Source: Pseudomonas uvaldensis (GTDB taxonomy: Bacteria > Pseudomonadota > Gammaproteobacteria > Pseudomonadales > Pseudomonadaceae). Taken from it: DNA of 64,000 bases. The stretch is taken from positions 1-64,000 of the forward strand of contig NZ_JAIWKS010000015.1 of NCBI RefSeq assembly GCF_021271205.1, in the 5' to 3' direction. The position numbers were made by a program, and so were the translations under genes. Below the pieces are notes generated by a model, which made no database searches, was not told where the DNA came from, and saw only the letters and a program-made list of their open reading frames with translations. Positions 21,690 through 29,879 of the stretch are shown here, in pieces (position 1 is the stretch's first letter; each line of letters opens with the position of its first letter).

Positions 21690-22292
21690 ATGCAATTAAA
21701 TGTAAATGACGCTCAAGCGATCGAAGTTTCCGAACTGACATTTGGCGGCGAATTCAACGAGACGCTGGTTCACCAAGCAGTCGTGGCCTATATGGCTGGC
21801 GGCCGTCAAGGTAGCAAGCAGCAAAAGACCCGTTCCGACGTTTCCGGTGGCGGCAAGCGCCCATGGCGTCAGAAAGGTACTGGCCGTGCTCGTGCCGGTA
21901 CTATCCGTAGCCCAATCTGGCGTGGCGGCGGTACCACTTTTGCAGCTCGTCCTCAGGACCACTCCCAAAAGCTGAACAAGAAGATGTACCGCGCAGCAAT
22001 GCGTTCCATCCTTGCTGAGCTGGTGCGTACTGATCGTCTGGTCGTGGTTCAGGATTTCGCTGTTGAAACACCGAAAACCAAAGACCTGCTGGGCAAACTG
22101 AACAACATGAGCCTGACCGACGTTCTGATCGTGTCGGACGCTGTTGATCAGAACCTGTACCTGGCTGCTCGTAACCTGCCGCACGTCGATGTGCGTGATG
22201 TGCAAGGTTCCGATCCAGTTAGTCTGATCGCATACGACAAGGTGTTGATCACCGTGTCGGCCGTGAAGAAATTCGAGGAGCTGCTGGGATGA
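21690..22292 (+). CDS. rplD: 50S ribosomal protein L4
   Basis: Lines the peptide exit tunnel and, in E. coli, autoregulates the S10 operon at the RNA level. The 200 residues include the tunnel loop with [15 protein letters not shown] and IWRGGG. The start follows rplC by 12 bases and the end overlaps rplW by four bases (ATGA). Confidence 0.97.
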
Positions 22293-22588
22293 ACCAGGAA
22301 CGCGTATTTAAAGTTCTGCTTGGCCCGCACGTTTCCGAGAAGGCTACGGTTCTGGCAGACAAGAAAGGCCAGTTCGTTTTCAAGGTTGCTACCGACGCAA
22401 CCAAGCTGGAAATCAAGAAGGCCGTCGAAAGCCTGTTCAGCGTGAAAGTTGAGCGCGTGACTACCCTGAATGTTCTGGGTAAGAGCAAGCGCACCGCTCG
22501 CGGTCTGGGCAAGCGTAATGACTGGAAGAAGGCAGTTATCTCCCTTCAGCCAGGCCAAGATCTCGATTTCAGCAGCAGTGCTGAGTAA
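22289..22588 (+). CDS. rplW: 50S ribosomal protein L23
   Basis: Sits at the tunnel exit and docks trigger factor and the signal recognition particle. The 99 residues have the typical [20 protein letters not shown] start and a basic loop ([19 protein letters not shown]). Coupled to rplD by an ATGA overlap. Confidence 0.97.
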
Positions 22589-22602
22589 GGAAGGGGTGCA
22601 TC

Positions 22603-23427
22603 ATGGCAATCGTTAAATGCAAACCGACTTCCCCTGGCCGCCGTTTTGTGGTCAAGGTGGTCAATCAGGAGCTGCATAAAGGCGCTCCTCACGCACCGCT
22701 GCTCGAGAAGAAGTCGAAGTCTGGTGGTCGTAACAACAATGGCCGCATCACCACACGTCACGTGGGTGGTGGTCATAAGCAGCATTATCGTCTGGTCGAC
22801 TTCCGTCGCAACGACAAGGATGGCATCGCTGCCACCGTCGAGCGTATCGAATACGATCCAAACCGTACTGCTCACATCGCTTTGCTGCTGTACGCAGATG
22901 GCGAGCGTCGCTACATCATTGCCCCTAAAGGCGTGAGCGCTGGCGACCAGCTGATCTCTGGTGCTCTGGCGCCGATCAAGCCGGGCAACGCTCTGCAACT
23001 GCGCAACATTCCAGTTGGTAGCACCGTACACGGCATCGAATTGAAGCCAGGTAAAGGCGCGCAGATCGCTCGTTCCGCTGGTGCTTCGGCTCAGCTGATC
23101 GCCCGTGAAGGTGTCTACGTTACCCTGCGTCTGCGTTCCGGTGAGATGCGTAAAGTACTGGCTGAATGCCGTGCGACCTTGGGTGAAGTCTCGAACTCCG
23201 AGCACAGCCTGCGTTCGTTGGGTAAAGCTGGTGCCAAGCGCTGGCGTGGCGTTCGCCCAACCGTTCGTGGTGTTGCCATGAACCCGGTTGACCACCCACA
23301 TGGTGGTGGTGAAGGTCGTACCTCTGGTGGTCGTCATCCGGTATCGCCATGGGGCTTCCCGACTAAGGGCGCGAAGACTCGTGGTAATAAGCGTACCGAC
23401 AAAATGATCGTCCGTCGTCGCAAGTAA
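22603..23427 (+). CDS. rplB: 50S ribosomal protein L2
   Basis: Highly conserved protein near the peptidyl transferase centre and needed for subunit association. The 274 residues contain MNPVDHPHGGGEGRTSGG with the conserved functional histidine and the basic C-terminal tail ending RTDKMIVRRRK. Confidence 0.98.
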   Translation: MAIVKCKPTSPGRRFVVKVVNQELHKGAPHAPLLEKKSKSGGRNNNGRITTRHVGGGHKQHYRLVDFRRNDKDGIAATVERIEYDPNRTAHIALLLYADGERRYIIAPKGVSAGDQLISGALAPIKPGNALQLRNIPVGSTVHGIELKPGKGAQIARSAGASAQLIAREGVYVTLRLRSGEMRKVLAECRATLGEVSNSEHSLRSLGKAGAKRWRGVRPTVRGVAMNPVDHPHGGGEGRTSGGRHPVSPWGFPTKGAKTRGNKRTDKMIVRRRK

Positions 23428-23443
23428 ATAGAGGGATACGACA

Positions 23444-23719
23444 GTGCCACGTTCTCTGAAAAAAGGTCCTTTTATTGATCTTCACCTACTGAAGAAGATC
23501 GAAGTGGCGGCGGAAAAGAACGATCGCAAACCAGTCAAGACCTGGTCGCGTCGTTCGATGATCCTGCCACAGATGGTCGGTCTGACCATCGCTGTACACA
23601 ACGGTCGCCAGCACGTCCCGGTTCTCGTGAACGAAGACATGGTCGGCCACAAACTGGGCGAGTTCGCCGGTACCCGCACATACCGTGGGCACGTGGCTGA
23701 CAAGAAAGCCAAGCGTTAA
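23444..23719 (+). CDS. rpsS: 30S ribosomal protein S19
   Basis: Head protein contacting A-site tRNA and the B1 bridge. 91 residues starting [18 protein letters not shown], with [19 protein letters not shown] in the middle. It uses a GTG start at 23444; no ATG gives the conserved N-terminus. Confidence 0.97.
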
Positions 23720-23730
23720 GGGGTAAGGAA

Positions 23731-24063
23731 ATGGAAGTAGCCGCTAAGTTGTCGGGCGCTCGAATCTCCGCCCAGAAAGCCCGCTTGGTCGCCGACCAGA
23801 TCCGCGGGAAGAAGGTGGGCGAAGCGCTCAACCTGTTGGCTTTCAGCAGTAAGAAAGCCGCCGAGATCATGAAAAAAGTGCTGGAGTCGGCCGTAGCCAA
23901 CGCCGAGCATAACGAAGGCGCAGACGTTGATGACCTGAAGGTCAGCACCGTTTTCGTTAACGAAGGGCGTTCGCTGAAGCGCATCATGCCACGTGCCAAA
24001 GGCCGTGCTGATCGCATCGTCAAGCGGTCTTGCCATATCACTGTCAAGGTTGCTGACAAGTAA
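23731..24063 (+). CDS. rplV: 50S ribosomal protein L22
   Basis: Exit-tunnel protein whose beta-hairpin, here [19 protein letters not shown], narrows the tunnel and is a macrolide resistance site. The 110 residues match the usual length. It lies 11 bases after rpsS. Confidence 0.97.
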
Positions 24064-24076
24064 CGGAGTCGAAGAG

Positions 24077-24763
24077 ATGGGTCAGAAAGTACATCCCATT
24101 GGCATTCGCCTGGGAATCGTCAAGGAGCACACCTCCGTCTGGTACGCAGACGGTCGGACTTATGCGGACTACTTGTTCGCTGATCTGAAGGTGCGTGAGT
24201 ATCTCCAAGACAAACTAAAAAGCGCGTCCGTAAGCCGTATCGATATTCATCGTCCGGCTCAGACAGCACGTATCACCATCCACACCGCTCGCCCAGGTAT
24301 CGTTATCGGGAAGAAAGGTGAAGATGTTGAGAAGCTGCGTCAGGACCTGACCAAGCAAATGGGTGTGCCTGTGCACATCAATATCGAAGAGATCCGCAAG
24401 CCGGAGCTCGACGGTATGCTGGTTGCGCAGAGCGTAGCTCAGCAGCTGGAGCGTCGCGTAATGTTCCGTCGCGCTATGAAGCGCGCTGTACAGAACGCCA
24501 TCCGCATTGGTGCCAAGGGCATCAAAATCCAAGTGAGCGGTCGTCTCGGCGGTGCTGAAATTGCACGTACTGAATGGTATCGCGAAGGTCGTGTGCCACT
24601 GCACACCCTGCGTGCCGACATCGACTATGCCAACTACGAAGCTCACACCACCTACGGTGTGATCGGTGTAAAGGTTTGGATCTTCAAAGGCGAAGTAATT
24701 GGTGGTCGCCAAGAAGAGCTGAAGCCACAAGCACCAGCGCCTCGTAAAAAAGCTGCTAAGTAA
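24077..24763 (+). CDS. rpsC: 30S ribosomal protein S3
   Basis: mRNA-entry-channel protein with helicase-assisting residues. The 228 residues carry an N-terminal KH type II domain with VIGKKGEDVEKLRQDL and a C-terminal domain. The open frame runs 28 codons back into rplV, but ATG 24077 with AGTCGAAGAG upstream starts the conserved MGQKVHPIGIRLG. Confidence 0.97.
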   Translation: MGQKVHPIGIRLGIVKEHTSVWYADGRTYADYLFADLKVREYLQDKLKSASVSRIDIHRPAQTARITIHTARPGIVIGKKGEDVEKLRQDLTKQMGVPVHINIEEIRKPELDGMLVAQSVAQQLERRVMFRRAMKRAVQNAIRIGAKGIKIQVSGRLGGAEIARTEWYREGRVPLHTLRADIDYANYEAHTTYGVIGVKVWIFKGEVIGGRQEELKPQAPAPRKKAAK

Positions 24764-24775
24764 GGGGTACGCCAA

Positions 24776-25189
24776 ATGTTGCAACCAAAGCGTACGAAGT
24801 TCCGCAAGCAGATGACCGGTCACAACCGTGGCCTGGCACTGCGCGGTAGCAAAGTCAGCTTCGGCGAGTTCGCGCTGAAGTCTGTTGCTCGTGGTCGTCT
24901 CACCGCTCGTCAGATCGAGTCAGCGCGTCGTGCTCTGACCCGTCACGTAAAACGTGGCGGCAAGATCTGGATCCGTGTATTCCCGGACAAGCCTGTCACC
25001 AAGAAGCCTCTCGAAGTGCGGATGGGTAAAGGTAAGGGTAACGTGGAGTACTGGGTTGCCCAGATTCAGCCAGGCAAAGTCCTGTATGAAATCGAGGGTG
25101 TTTCTGAAGAGCTGGCGCGTGAGGCTTTCGCCCTGGCTGCTGCAAAGCTGCCGCTCGCCACCTCCTTTGTTAAACGGACGGTGATGTGA
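24776..25189 (+). CDS. rplP: 50S ribosomal protein L16
   Basis: Organises the A-site tRNA pocket on the large subunit. 137 residues with [19 protein letters not shown] at the start, and the R81 region ([20 protein letters not shown]) that is hydroxylated by YcfD/RoxA in E. coli. It shares one base with the rpmC start (TGATG). Confidence 0.97.
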
Positions 25190-25380
25190 TGAAAGCGAAT
25201 GAACTTCGTGAAAAATCCGCACAGCAGCTGAACGAGCAACTGCTCGGCCTGCTGCGCGACCAGTTCAATCTGCGTATGCAGAAGGCAACTGGCCAGTTGG
25301 GGCAGTCTCATCTGCTCTCGCAAGTTAAGCGTGACATCGCTCGCGTGAAAACTGTGCTCAACCAGCAGGCAGGTAAGTAA
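25189..25380 (+). CDS. rpmC: 50S ribosomal protein L29
   Basis: Two-helix protein next to L23 at the tunnel exit. 63 residues ([20 protein letters not shown]...). ATG 25189 overlaps the rplP stop; the GTG one codon earlier is also in frame but gives an atypical double methionine. Confidence 0.95.
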
Positions 25381-25382
25381 TC

Positions 25383-25649
25383 ATGGCAGAAGCCGAAAAA
25401 ACTGTCCGTACGCTGACTGGCCGTGTTGTCAGCGACAAGATGGACAAAACCATCACCGTTCTGATCGAGCGTCGCGTAAAGCACCCGATCTACGGTAAAT
25501 ACGTTAAGCGTTCGACTAAGCTGCACGCGCACGACGAAACCAATCAGTGCCACATCGGCGACAAGGTCACTATTCGTGAAACCCGTCCGATGGCCAAGAC
25601 CAAATCTTGGGCGCTGGTTGATGTTCTCGAACGCGCTGTGGAAGTCTAA
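25383..25649 (+). CDS. rpsQ: 30S ribosomal protein S17
   Basis: Primary 16S rRNA binder in the body of the small subunit. 88 residues with the OB-fold core GRVVSDKMDKTITVLIERR and the HDETNQCHIGDKVTI segment. Only two bases separate it from rpmC. Last gene of the S10 operon as usually defined. Confidence 0.97.
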   Translation: MAEAEKTVRTLTGRVVSDKMDKTITVLIERRVKHPIYGKYVKRSTKLHAHDETNQCHIGDKVTIRETRPMAKTKSWALVDVLERAVEV

Positions 25650-25672
25650 GGGCTAGGGGTCGGAGAAATTAT

Positions 25673-26041
25673 ATGATTCAGACTCAATCCATGCTTGATG
25701 TGGCCGATAACAGCGGCGCTCGCCGCGTTATGTGCATCAAGGTGCTGGGTGGCTCCCATCGTCGTTACGCTGCTATTGGCGACATCATCAAAGTTACCGT
25801 CAAGGAAGCAATTCCTCGCGGTAAGGTGAAGAAAGGTCAAGTGATGACTGCTGTTGTAGTCCGCACTCGCCACGGTGTTCGTCGTGCAGACGGCTCCATC
25901 ATCCGCTTTGATGGCAACGCTGCTGTTCTGCTGAACAACAAGCAAGAGCCAATCGGCACCCGTATCTTTGGGCCAGTGACCCGTGAACTTCGTACTGAGA
26001 AGTTCATGAAGATCGTCTCGCTCGCCCCAGAAGTGCTGTAA
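25673..26041 (+). CDS. rplN: 50S ribosomal protein L14
   Basis: Five-stranded barrel protein at the subunit interface and target of the silencing factor RsfS. 122 residues beginning MIQTQSMLDVADNSGARRVM. First gene of the spc operon in E. coli; here only 23 bases follow rpsQ and no terminator is seen, so S10 and spc genes appear continuous. Confidence 0.97.
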   Translation: MIQTQSMLDVADNSGARRVMCIKVLGGSHRRYAAIGDIIKVTVKEAIPRGKVKKGQVMTAVVVRTRHGVRRADGSIIRFDGNAAVLLNNKQEPIGTRIFGPVTRELRTEKFMKIVSLAPEVL

Positions 26042-26052
26042 GGAGATCCGAC

Positions 26053-26367
26053 ATGCAAAAGATTCGTCGTGACGACGAGATCATCGTGATCGCCGGCAAA
26101 GACAAGGGCAAGCGCGGTAAGGTGCTTAAGGTTCTTGCTGACAACCGTCTGGTTGTTGGTGGTCTGAACCTGGTCAAGCGTCATACCAAGCCTAACCCGA
26201 TGTCGGGCGTACAGGGCGGTATCGTCGAGAAAGAAGCGCCACTGCACGCTTCCAACGTCGCCATTTTCAACGGCGAAACCAACAAGGCTGACCGCGTTGG
26301 TTTCAAAGTAGAAGACGGCAAAAAAATTCGTGTCTTCAAGTCGACCCAAAAAGCGGTTGATGCTTGA
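26053..26367 (+). CDS. rplX: 50S ribosomal protein L24
   Basis: Assembly-initiator protein of the large subunit with a KOW motif (VIAGKDKGKRGKVLKVLAD at about 11-29). 104 residues, typical length. Confidence 0.97.
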   Translation: MQKIRRDDEIIVIAGKDKGKRGKVLKVLADNRLVVGGLNLVKRHTKPNPMSGVQGGIVEKEAPLHASNVAIFNGETNKADRVGFKVEDGKKIRVFKSTQKAVDA

Positions 26368-26387
26368 ACACTGCTAGGTAGAAGACC

Positions 26388-26927
26388 ATGGCACGACTGA
26401 AAGAGATTTACCGGAAGGAAATCGCACCGAAGCTTAAGGAAGAACTTAAGCTGGCGAACGTGATGGAAGTTCCGCGCATTACCAAGATCACCCTGAACAT
26501 GGGTCTGGGCGAAGCGATCGGCGACAAGAAAGTCATCGAGCACGCGGTAGCTGACCTGGAGAAGATCACCGGCCAGAAAGTCGTTGTGACTCACGCTCGT
26601 AAATCCATCGCTGGCTTCAAAGTCCGCGAAGGTTGGCCGATCGGTGTCAAAGTGACCCTGCGTCGCGATCGTATGTATGAGTTCCTGGATCGTCTGCTGT
26701 CGATCTCCCTGCCTCGGGTTCGCGACTTCCGCGGCCTGAATGCCAAGTCCTTCGATGGTCGTGGCAACTACAGCATGGGCGTGAAAGAGCAGATCATTTT
26801 CCCGGAAATCGATTACGACAAGATCGATGCTCTGCGCGGTCTGGACATTACCCTGACCACCACTGCCAAATCGGATGAAGAAGGTCGCGCTCTGCTGCGT
26901 GCTTTCAAATTCCCGTTCCGCAACTGA
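26388..26927 (+). CDS. rplE: 50S ribosomal protein L5
   Basis: 5S rRNA-binding protein forming a bridge to S13 and contacting P-site tRNA. 179 residues with KITLNMGLGEAIGDKK and GRGNYSMGVKEQIIFPEI. In E. coli the rplE start region of the mRNA is the S8 target that represses the spc operon. Confidence 0.97.
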   Translation: MARLKEIYRKEIAPKLKEELKLANVMEVPRITKITLNMGLGEAIGDKKVIEHAVADLEKITGQKVVVTHARKSIAGFKVREGWPIGVKVTLRRDRMYEFLDRLLSISLPRVRDFRGLNAKSFDGRGNYSMGVKEQIIFPEIDYDKIDALRGLDITLTTTAKSDEEGRALLRAFKFPFRN

Positions 26928-26940
26928 TTGGAGTAGGAAA

Positions 26941-27246
26941 ATGGCCAAGAAGAGCATGAAAAACCGTGAGCTGAAGCGTCAGCTCACCGTTGCCAAGTAC
27001 GCCACCAAGCGTGCAGCGCTGAAAGCTATCATCGTTGATCTGAACGCAAGTCCAGAAGCGCGTTGGGAAGCTACCGTTGCGCTGCAGAAGCAGCCACGTG
27101 ACGCAAGCGCCTCGCGCATGCGTAACCGCTGCCGCCTGACTGGTCGTCCGCACGGCGTGTACCGCAAGTTCGGCCTGGGCCGTAACATGCTGCGTCAAGC
27201 TGCAATGCGTGGTGACGTTCCAGGTCTGGTCAAAGCCAGCTGGTAA
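26941..27246 (+). CDS. rpsN: 30S ribosomal protein S14 (zinc-independent form)
   Basis: Head protein of the small subunit. The 101 residues are the long C-minus type with no CxxC pairs, so it needs no zinc. The frame is open 22 codons upstream in rplE, but ATG 26941 starts MAKKSMKNRELKR with GGAGTAGGAAA upstream. A terminator-like hairpin follows, unusual inside the spc cluster. Confidence 0.97.
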   Translation: MAKKSMKNRELKRQLTVAKYATKRAALKAIIVDLNASPEARWEATVALQKQPRDASASRMRNRCRLTGRPHGVYRKFGLGRNMLRQAAMRGDVPGLVKASW

Positions 27247-27307
27247 GCACTGTCAAAGTCCCGGTGCTCAGGGTCTCAGGATCCTGACCGCCGGTGGCCT
27301 TGAAGCC

Positions 27308-27340
27308 GAATCAAGCCCCTTTTGGGGCTTGATTCATTTC
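27308..27340 (+). terminator. Terminator hairpin between rpsN and rpsH
   Basis: A perfect 12-base stem (27308-27319 with 27324-27335) and a TTTT loop, followed by ATTTCT, a weak T run. Its 3' arm contains the -35 box of the promoter at 27329-27357. Confidence 0.6.
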
Positions 27341-27357
27341 TGGGGTGTGTCTAGAAT
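27329..27357 (+). promoter_or_regulatory. Candidate promoter for rpsH-rplF-rplR-rpsE-rpmD-rplO-secY
   Basis: TTGATT at 27329-27334 (within the terminator stem), a 17-base spacer and TAGAAT at 27352-27357. It would give a leader of about 92 bases before rpsH. The rest of the 209-base rpsN-rpsH gap contains no gene. Confidence 0.6.
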
Positions 27358-27455
27358 GACCGGCTCGCCTGAGCCCGTGTTTTTCATGCCCGGAGTTTCT
27401 CGGCGACACGTAGTAGCCGCAAGGCTAATTTTTTTGCATTAGGAGCGTCTAGCCC

Positions 27456-27848
27456 ATGAGTATGCAGGACCCGTTAGCGGACATGCTAACTCGAATCCGT
27501 AATGCCCAGATGGCTGAAAAGTCCGTCGTAAGCATGCCGTCTTCCACGTTGAAGGTGGCTGTAGCAAAAGTCCTGAAGGACGAAGGTTACATCGCGGGTT
27601 ATCAGATCAGCAGCGAAATCAAGCCTCTGCTGTCCATCGAGCTGAAATACTTCGAAGGCCGTCCGGTCATCGAGGAAGTGAAGCGCGTTAGCCGTCCAGG
27701 CCTGCGTCAGTACAAGTCCGTCGAGGAGTTGCCGAAAGTTCGCGGCGGTCTGGGCGTGTCTATCGTCTCCACCAACAAGGGTGTGATGACTGATCGTGCT
27801 GCGCGCGCTGCCGGTGTCGGCGGCGAAGTTCTTTGCACTGTGTTCTAA
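27456..27848 (+). CDS. rpsH: 30S ribosomal protein S8
   Basis: Binds 16S rRNA helix 21 and is the translational repressor of the spc operon in E. coli. 130 residues starting MSMQDPLADMLTRIRNAQ and ending with the conserved GVGGEVLCTVF. AGGAG at 27441 precedes the start. Confidence 0.97.
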   Translation: MSMQDPLADMLTRIRNAQMAEKSVVSMPSSTLKVAVAKVLKDEGYIAGYQISSEIKPLLSIELKYFEGRPVIEEVKRVSRPGLRQYKSVEELPKVRGGLGVSIVSTNKGVMTDRAARAAGVGGEVLCTVF

Positions 27849-27860
27849 GGGGGGATAAGC

Positions 27861-28394
27861 ATGTCTCGCGTCGCTAAGAACCCCGTTAAGCTGCCAGCCG
27901 GTGTCGAAGTCAAATTCGCAGGCCAACAGCTTTCGGTGAAGGGTGCCAAGGGCACTCTTGAACTGAACATCCATTCGTCCGTTGAGATCGTTGAGGAAGC
28001 CGGTGAGCTGCGTTTCGCTGCTCGCAATGGCGATCAACAGACTCGCGCAATGGCTGGTACCACTCGTGCGTTGGTAAACAACATGGTCCAAGGCGTAAGC
28101 CAGGGCTTCGAGCGCAAGCTCCAGCTGGTCGGTGTTGGTTACAAAGCGCAAGCAAAAGGCTCGGTTCTGAACCTGGCTCTTGGCTTCTCGCACCCTGTGG
28201 ATTACGAACTGCCGGAAGGCATCACCGCTGAGACCCCTAGCCAGACCGATATCCTGATCAAGGGCATCGACAAGCAGCTGGTAGGTCAAGTGGCCGCCGA
28301 GATCCGCGACTTCCGTCCACCAGAGCCGTACAAAGGCAAAGGTGTGCGCTACGCGGACGAAGTCGTCCGTCGTAAAGAAGCCAAGAAGAAGTAG
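27861..28394 (+). CDS. rplF: 50S ribosomal protein L6
   Basis: Binds near the sarcin-ricin loop and factor-binding site. 177 residues in two similar domains, with the C-terminal signature PEPYKGKGVRYADE. Starts 12 bases after rpsH. Confidence 0.97.
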   Translation: MSRVAKNPVKLPAGVEVKFAGQQLSVKGAKGTLELNIHSSVEIVEEAGELRFAARNGDQQTRAMAGTTRALVNNMVQGVSQGFERKLQLVGVGYKAQAKGSVLNLALGFSHPVDYELPEGITAETPSQTDILIKGIDKQLVGQVAAEIRDFRPPEPYKGKGVRYADEVVRRKEAKKK

Positions 28395-28404
28395 GGCATA
28401 GCAA

Positions 28405-28755
28405 ATGACCGACAAAAAAGTTACTCGACTGCGTCGCGCTCGCAAAGCACGCCTGAAAATGCACGAACTCGAAGTCGTGCGTCTCTGCGTGTTCCGCTCT
28501 TCGCAGCACATCTACGCCCAGGTCATTTCGGCCGACGGCAACAAGGTCCTGGCAAGCGCCTCGACTTTGGATAAAGAACTGCGTGATGGTGCTACCGGCA
28601 ACATCGACGCGGCCACTAAGGTTGGCCAGCTGGTCGCTACGCGTGCTAAAGCCGCTGGCGTCTCGCAGGTGGCTTTCGACCGCTCTGGCTTCAAGTACCA
28701 CGGCCGCGTCAAGGCGCTGGCTGATGCTGCTCGTGAAGCTGGGCTGGAGTTCTAA
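28405..28755 (+). CDS. rplR: 50S ribosomal protein L18
   Basis: Binds 5S rRNA with L5 and L25. 116 residues with a basic N-terminal arm (VTRLRRARKARLKM) and the GRVKALADAAREAGLEF C-terminus. Three bases separate it from rpsE. Confidence 0.97.
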   Translation: MTDKKVTRLRRARKARLKMHELEVVRLCVFRSSQHIYAQVISADGNKVLASASTLDKELRDGATGNIDAATKVGQLVATRAKAAGVSQVAFDRSGFKYHGRVKALADAAREAGLEF

Positions 28756-28758
28756 GTT

Positions 28759-29259
28759 ATGTCCAATAACGACCAAAAGCGCGACGAAGGCTACATCGAG
28801 AAGCTGGTTCAAGTTAACCGCGTAGCCAAAACCGTAAAAGGCGGCCGTATCTTCACTTTCACCGCGTTGACCGTGGTAGGTGACGGCAAGGGCCGTGTTG
28901 GCTTCGGCCGTGGCAAGTCGCGTGAAGTGCCTGCTGCGATCCAGAAGGCAATGGAAGCTGCTCGCCGCAACATGATCCAGGTTGATCTGAACGGCACCAC
29001 TCTGCAGTACGCAATGAAGTCTGCCCATGGCGCTTCGAAGGTGTACATGCAGCCTGCTTCTGAAGGTACCGGTATCATCGCCGGCGGCGCCATGCGTGCT
29101 GTCCTCGAAGTTGCTGGCGTTCAGAACGTTCTGGCCAAGTGCTACGGCTCGACTAACCCAGTGAACGTGGTTCACGCCACCTTCAAGGGTTTGAAAGCAA
29201 TGCAGTCTCCTGAATCCATTGCCGCCAAGCGTGGCAAAAGCGTCAAGGAGATCTTCTGA
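28759..29259 (+). CDS. rpsE: 30S ribosomal protein S5
   Basis: Accuracy and mRNA-helicase protein at the entry channel. The 166 residues have the double-stranded-RNA-binding-like N-terminal domain with the spectinomycin loop region ([20 protein letters not shown]) and the C-terminal [16 protein letters not shown]. Confidence 0.97.
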
Positions 29260-29261
29260 TC

Positions 29262-29438
29262 ATGGCTACCGTAAAAGTTACGCTGATCAAAAGCATGACC
29301 GGCCGTATCCCTAACCACAAACTGTGCGTTAAGGGTCTGGGTCTGCGTCGCATCGGTCACACTGTAGAAGTCCAGGATACTCCCGAGAACCGCGGGATGA
29401 TCAACAAGGCTTACTACATGCTGCGTGTCGAGGGTTAA
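29262..29438 (+). CDS. rpmD: 50S ribosomal protein L30
   Basis: Small large-subunit protein of 58 residues: it starts [15 protein letters not shown] and ends YYMLRVEG. Two bases follow the rpsE stop and three precede rplO. Length and sequence are typical of the bacterial short form. Confidence 0.96.
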
Positions 29439-29441
29439 TCG

Positions 29442-29879
29442 ATGAAACTCAATGATCTGAGTCCAGCGCCGGGTTCCCGTCGCGAAAAGCATCGTCCGGG
29501 CCGTGGTATCGGTAGTGGTTTGGGCAAGACTGGTGGCCGTGGTCACAAAGGTCAGACCTCCCGCTCCGGTGGCACTATTGCTCCAGGCTTTGAAGGCGGT
29601 CAACAGCCGCTGCATCGTCGCCTGCCGAAGTTCGGTTTCGTTTCCCTGAAGGCCATGGACCGTGCAGAAGTGCGTCTGTCCGAGCTGGCTAAAGTGGACG
29701 GCGACATCGTCACCGTGCAGTCCCTGAAGGACGCCAACGTGATCAACCAGAACGTTCAGCGTGTGAAAATCATGCTGTCGGGCGAAGTTGCTCGTGCTGT
29801 CACCATCGGAAAGGGAATCGGCGCCACCAAAGGTGCGCGTGCGGCTATCGAAGCAGCTGGCGGCAAGTTCGAGGAATAA
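29442..29879 (+). CDS. rplO: 50S ribosomal protein L15
   Basis: Late-assembly protein with a long Gly/Arg-rich N-terminal extension into 23S rRNA (GRGIGSGLGKTGGRGHKGQ) and a globular C-terminal domain. 145 residues. Its stop codon abuts the secY start directly. Confidence 0.97.
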   Translation: MKLNDLSPAPGSRREKHRPGRGIGSGLGKTGGRGHKGQTSRSGGTIAPGFEGGQQPLHRRLPKFGFVSLKAMDRAEVRLSELAKVDGDIVTVQSLKDANVINQNVQRVKIMLSGEVARAVTIGKGIGATKGARAAIEAAGGKFEE

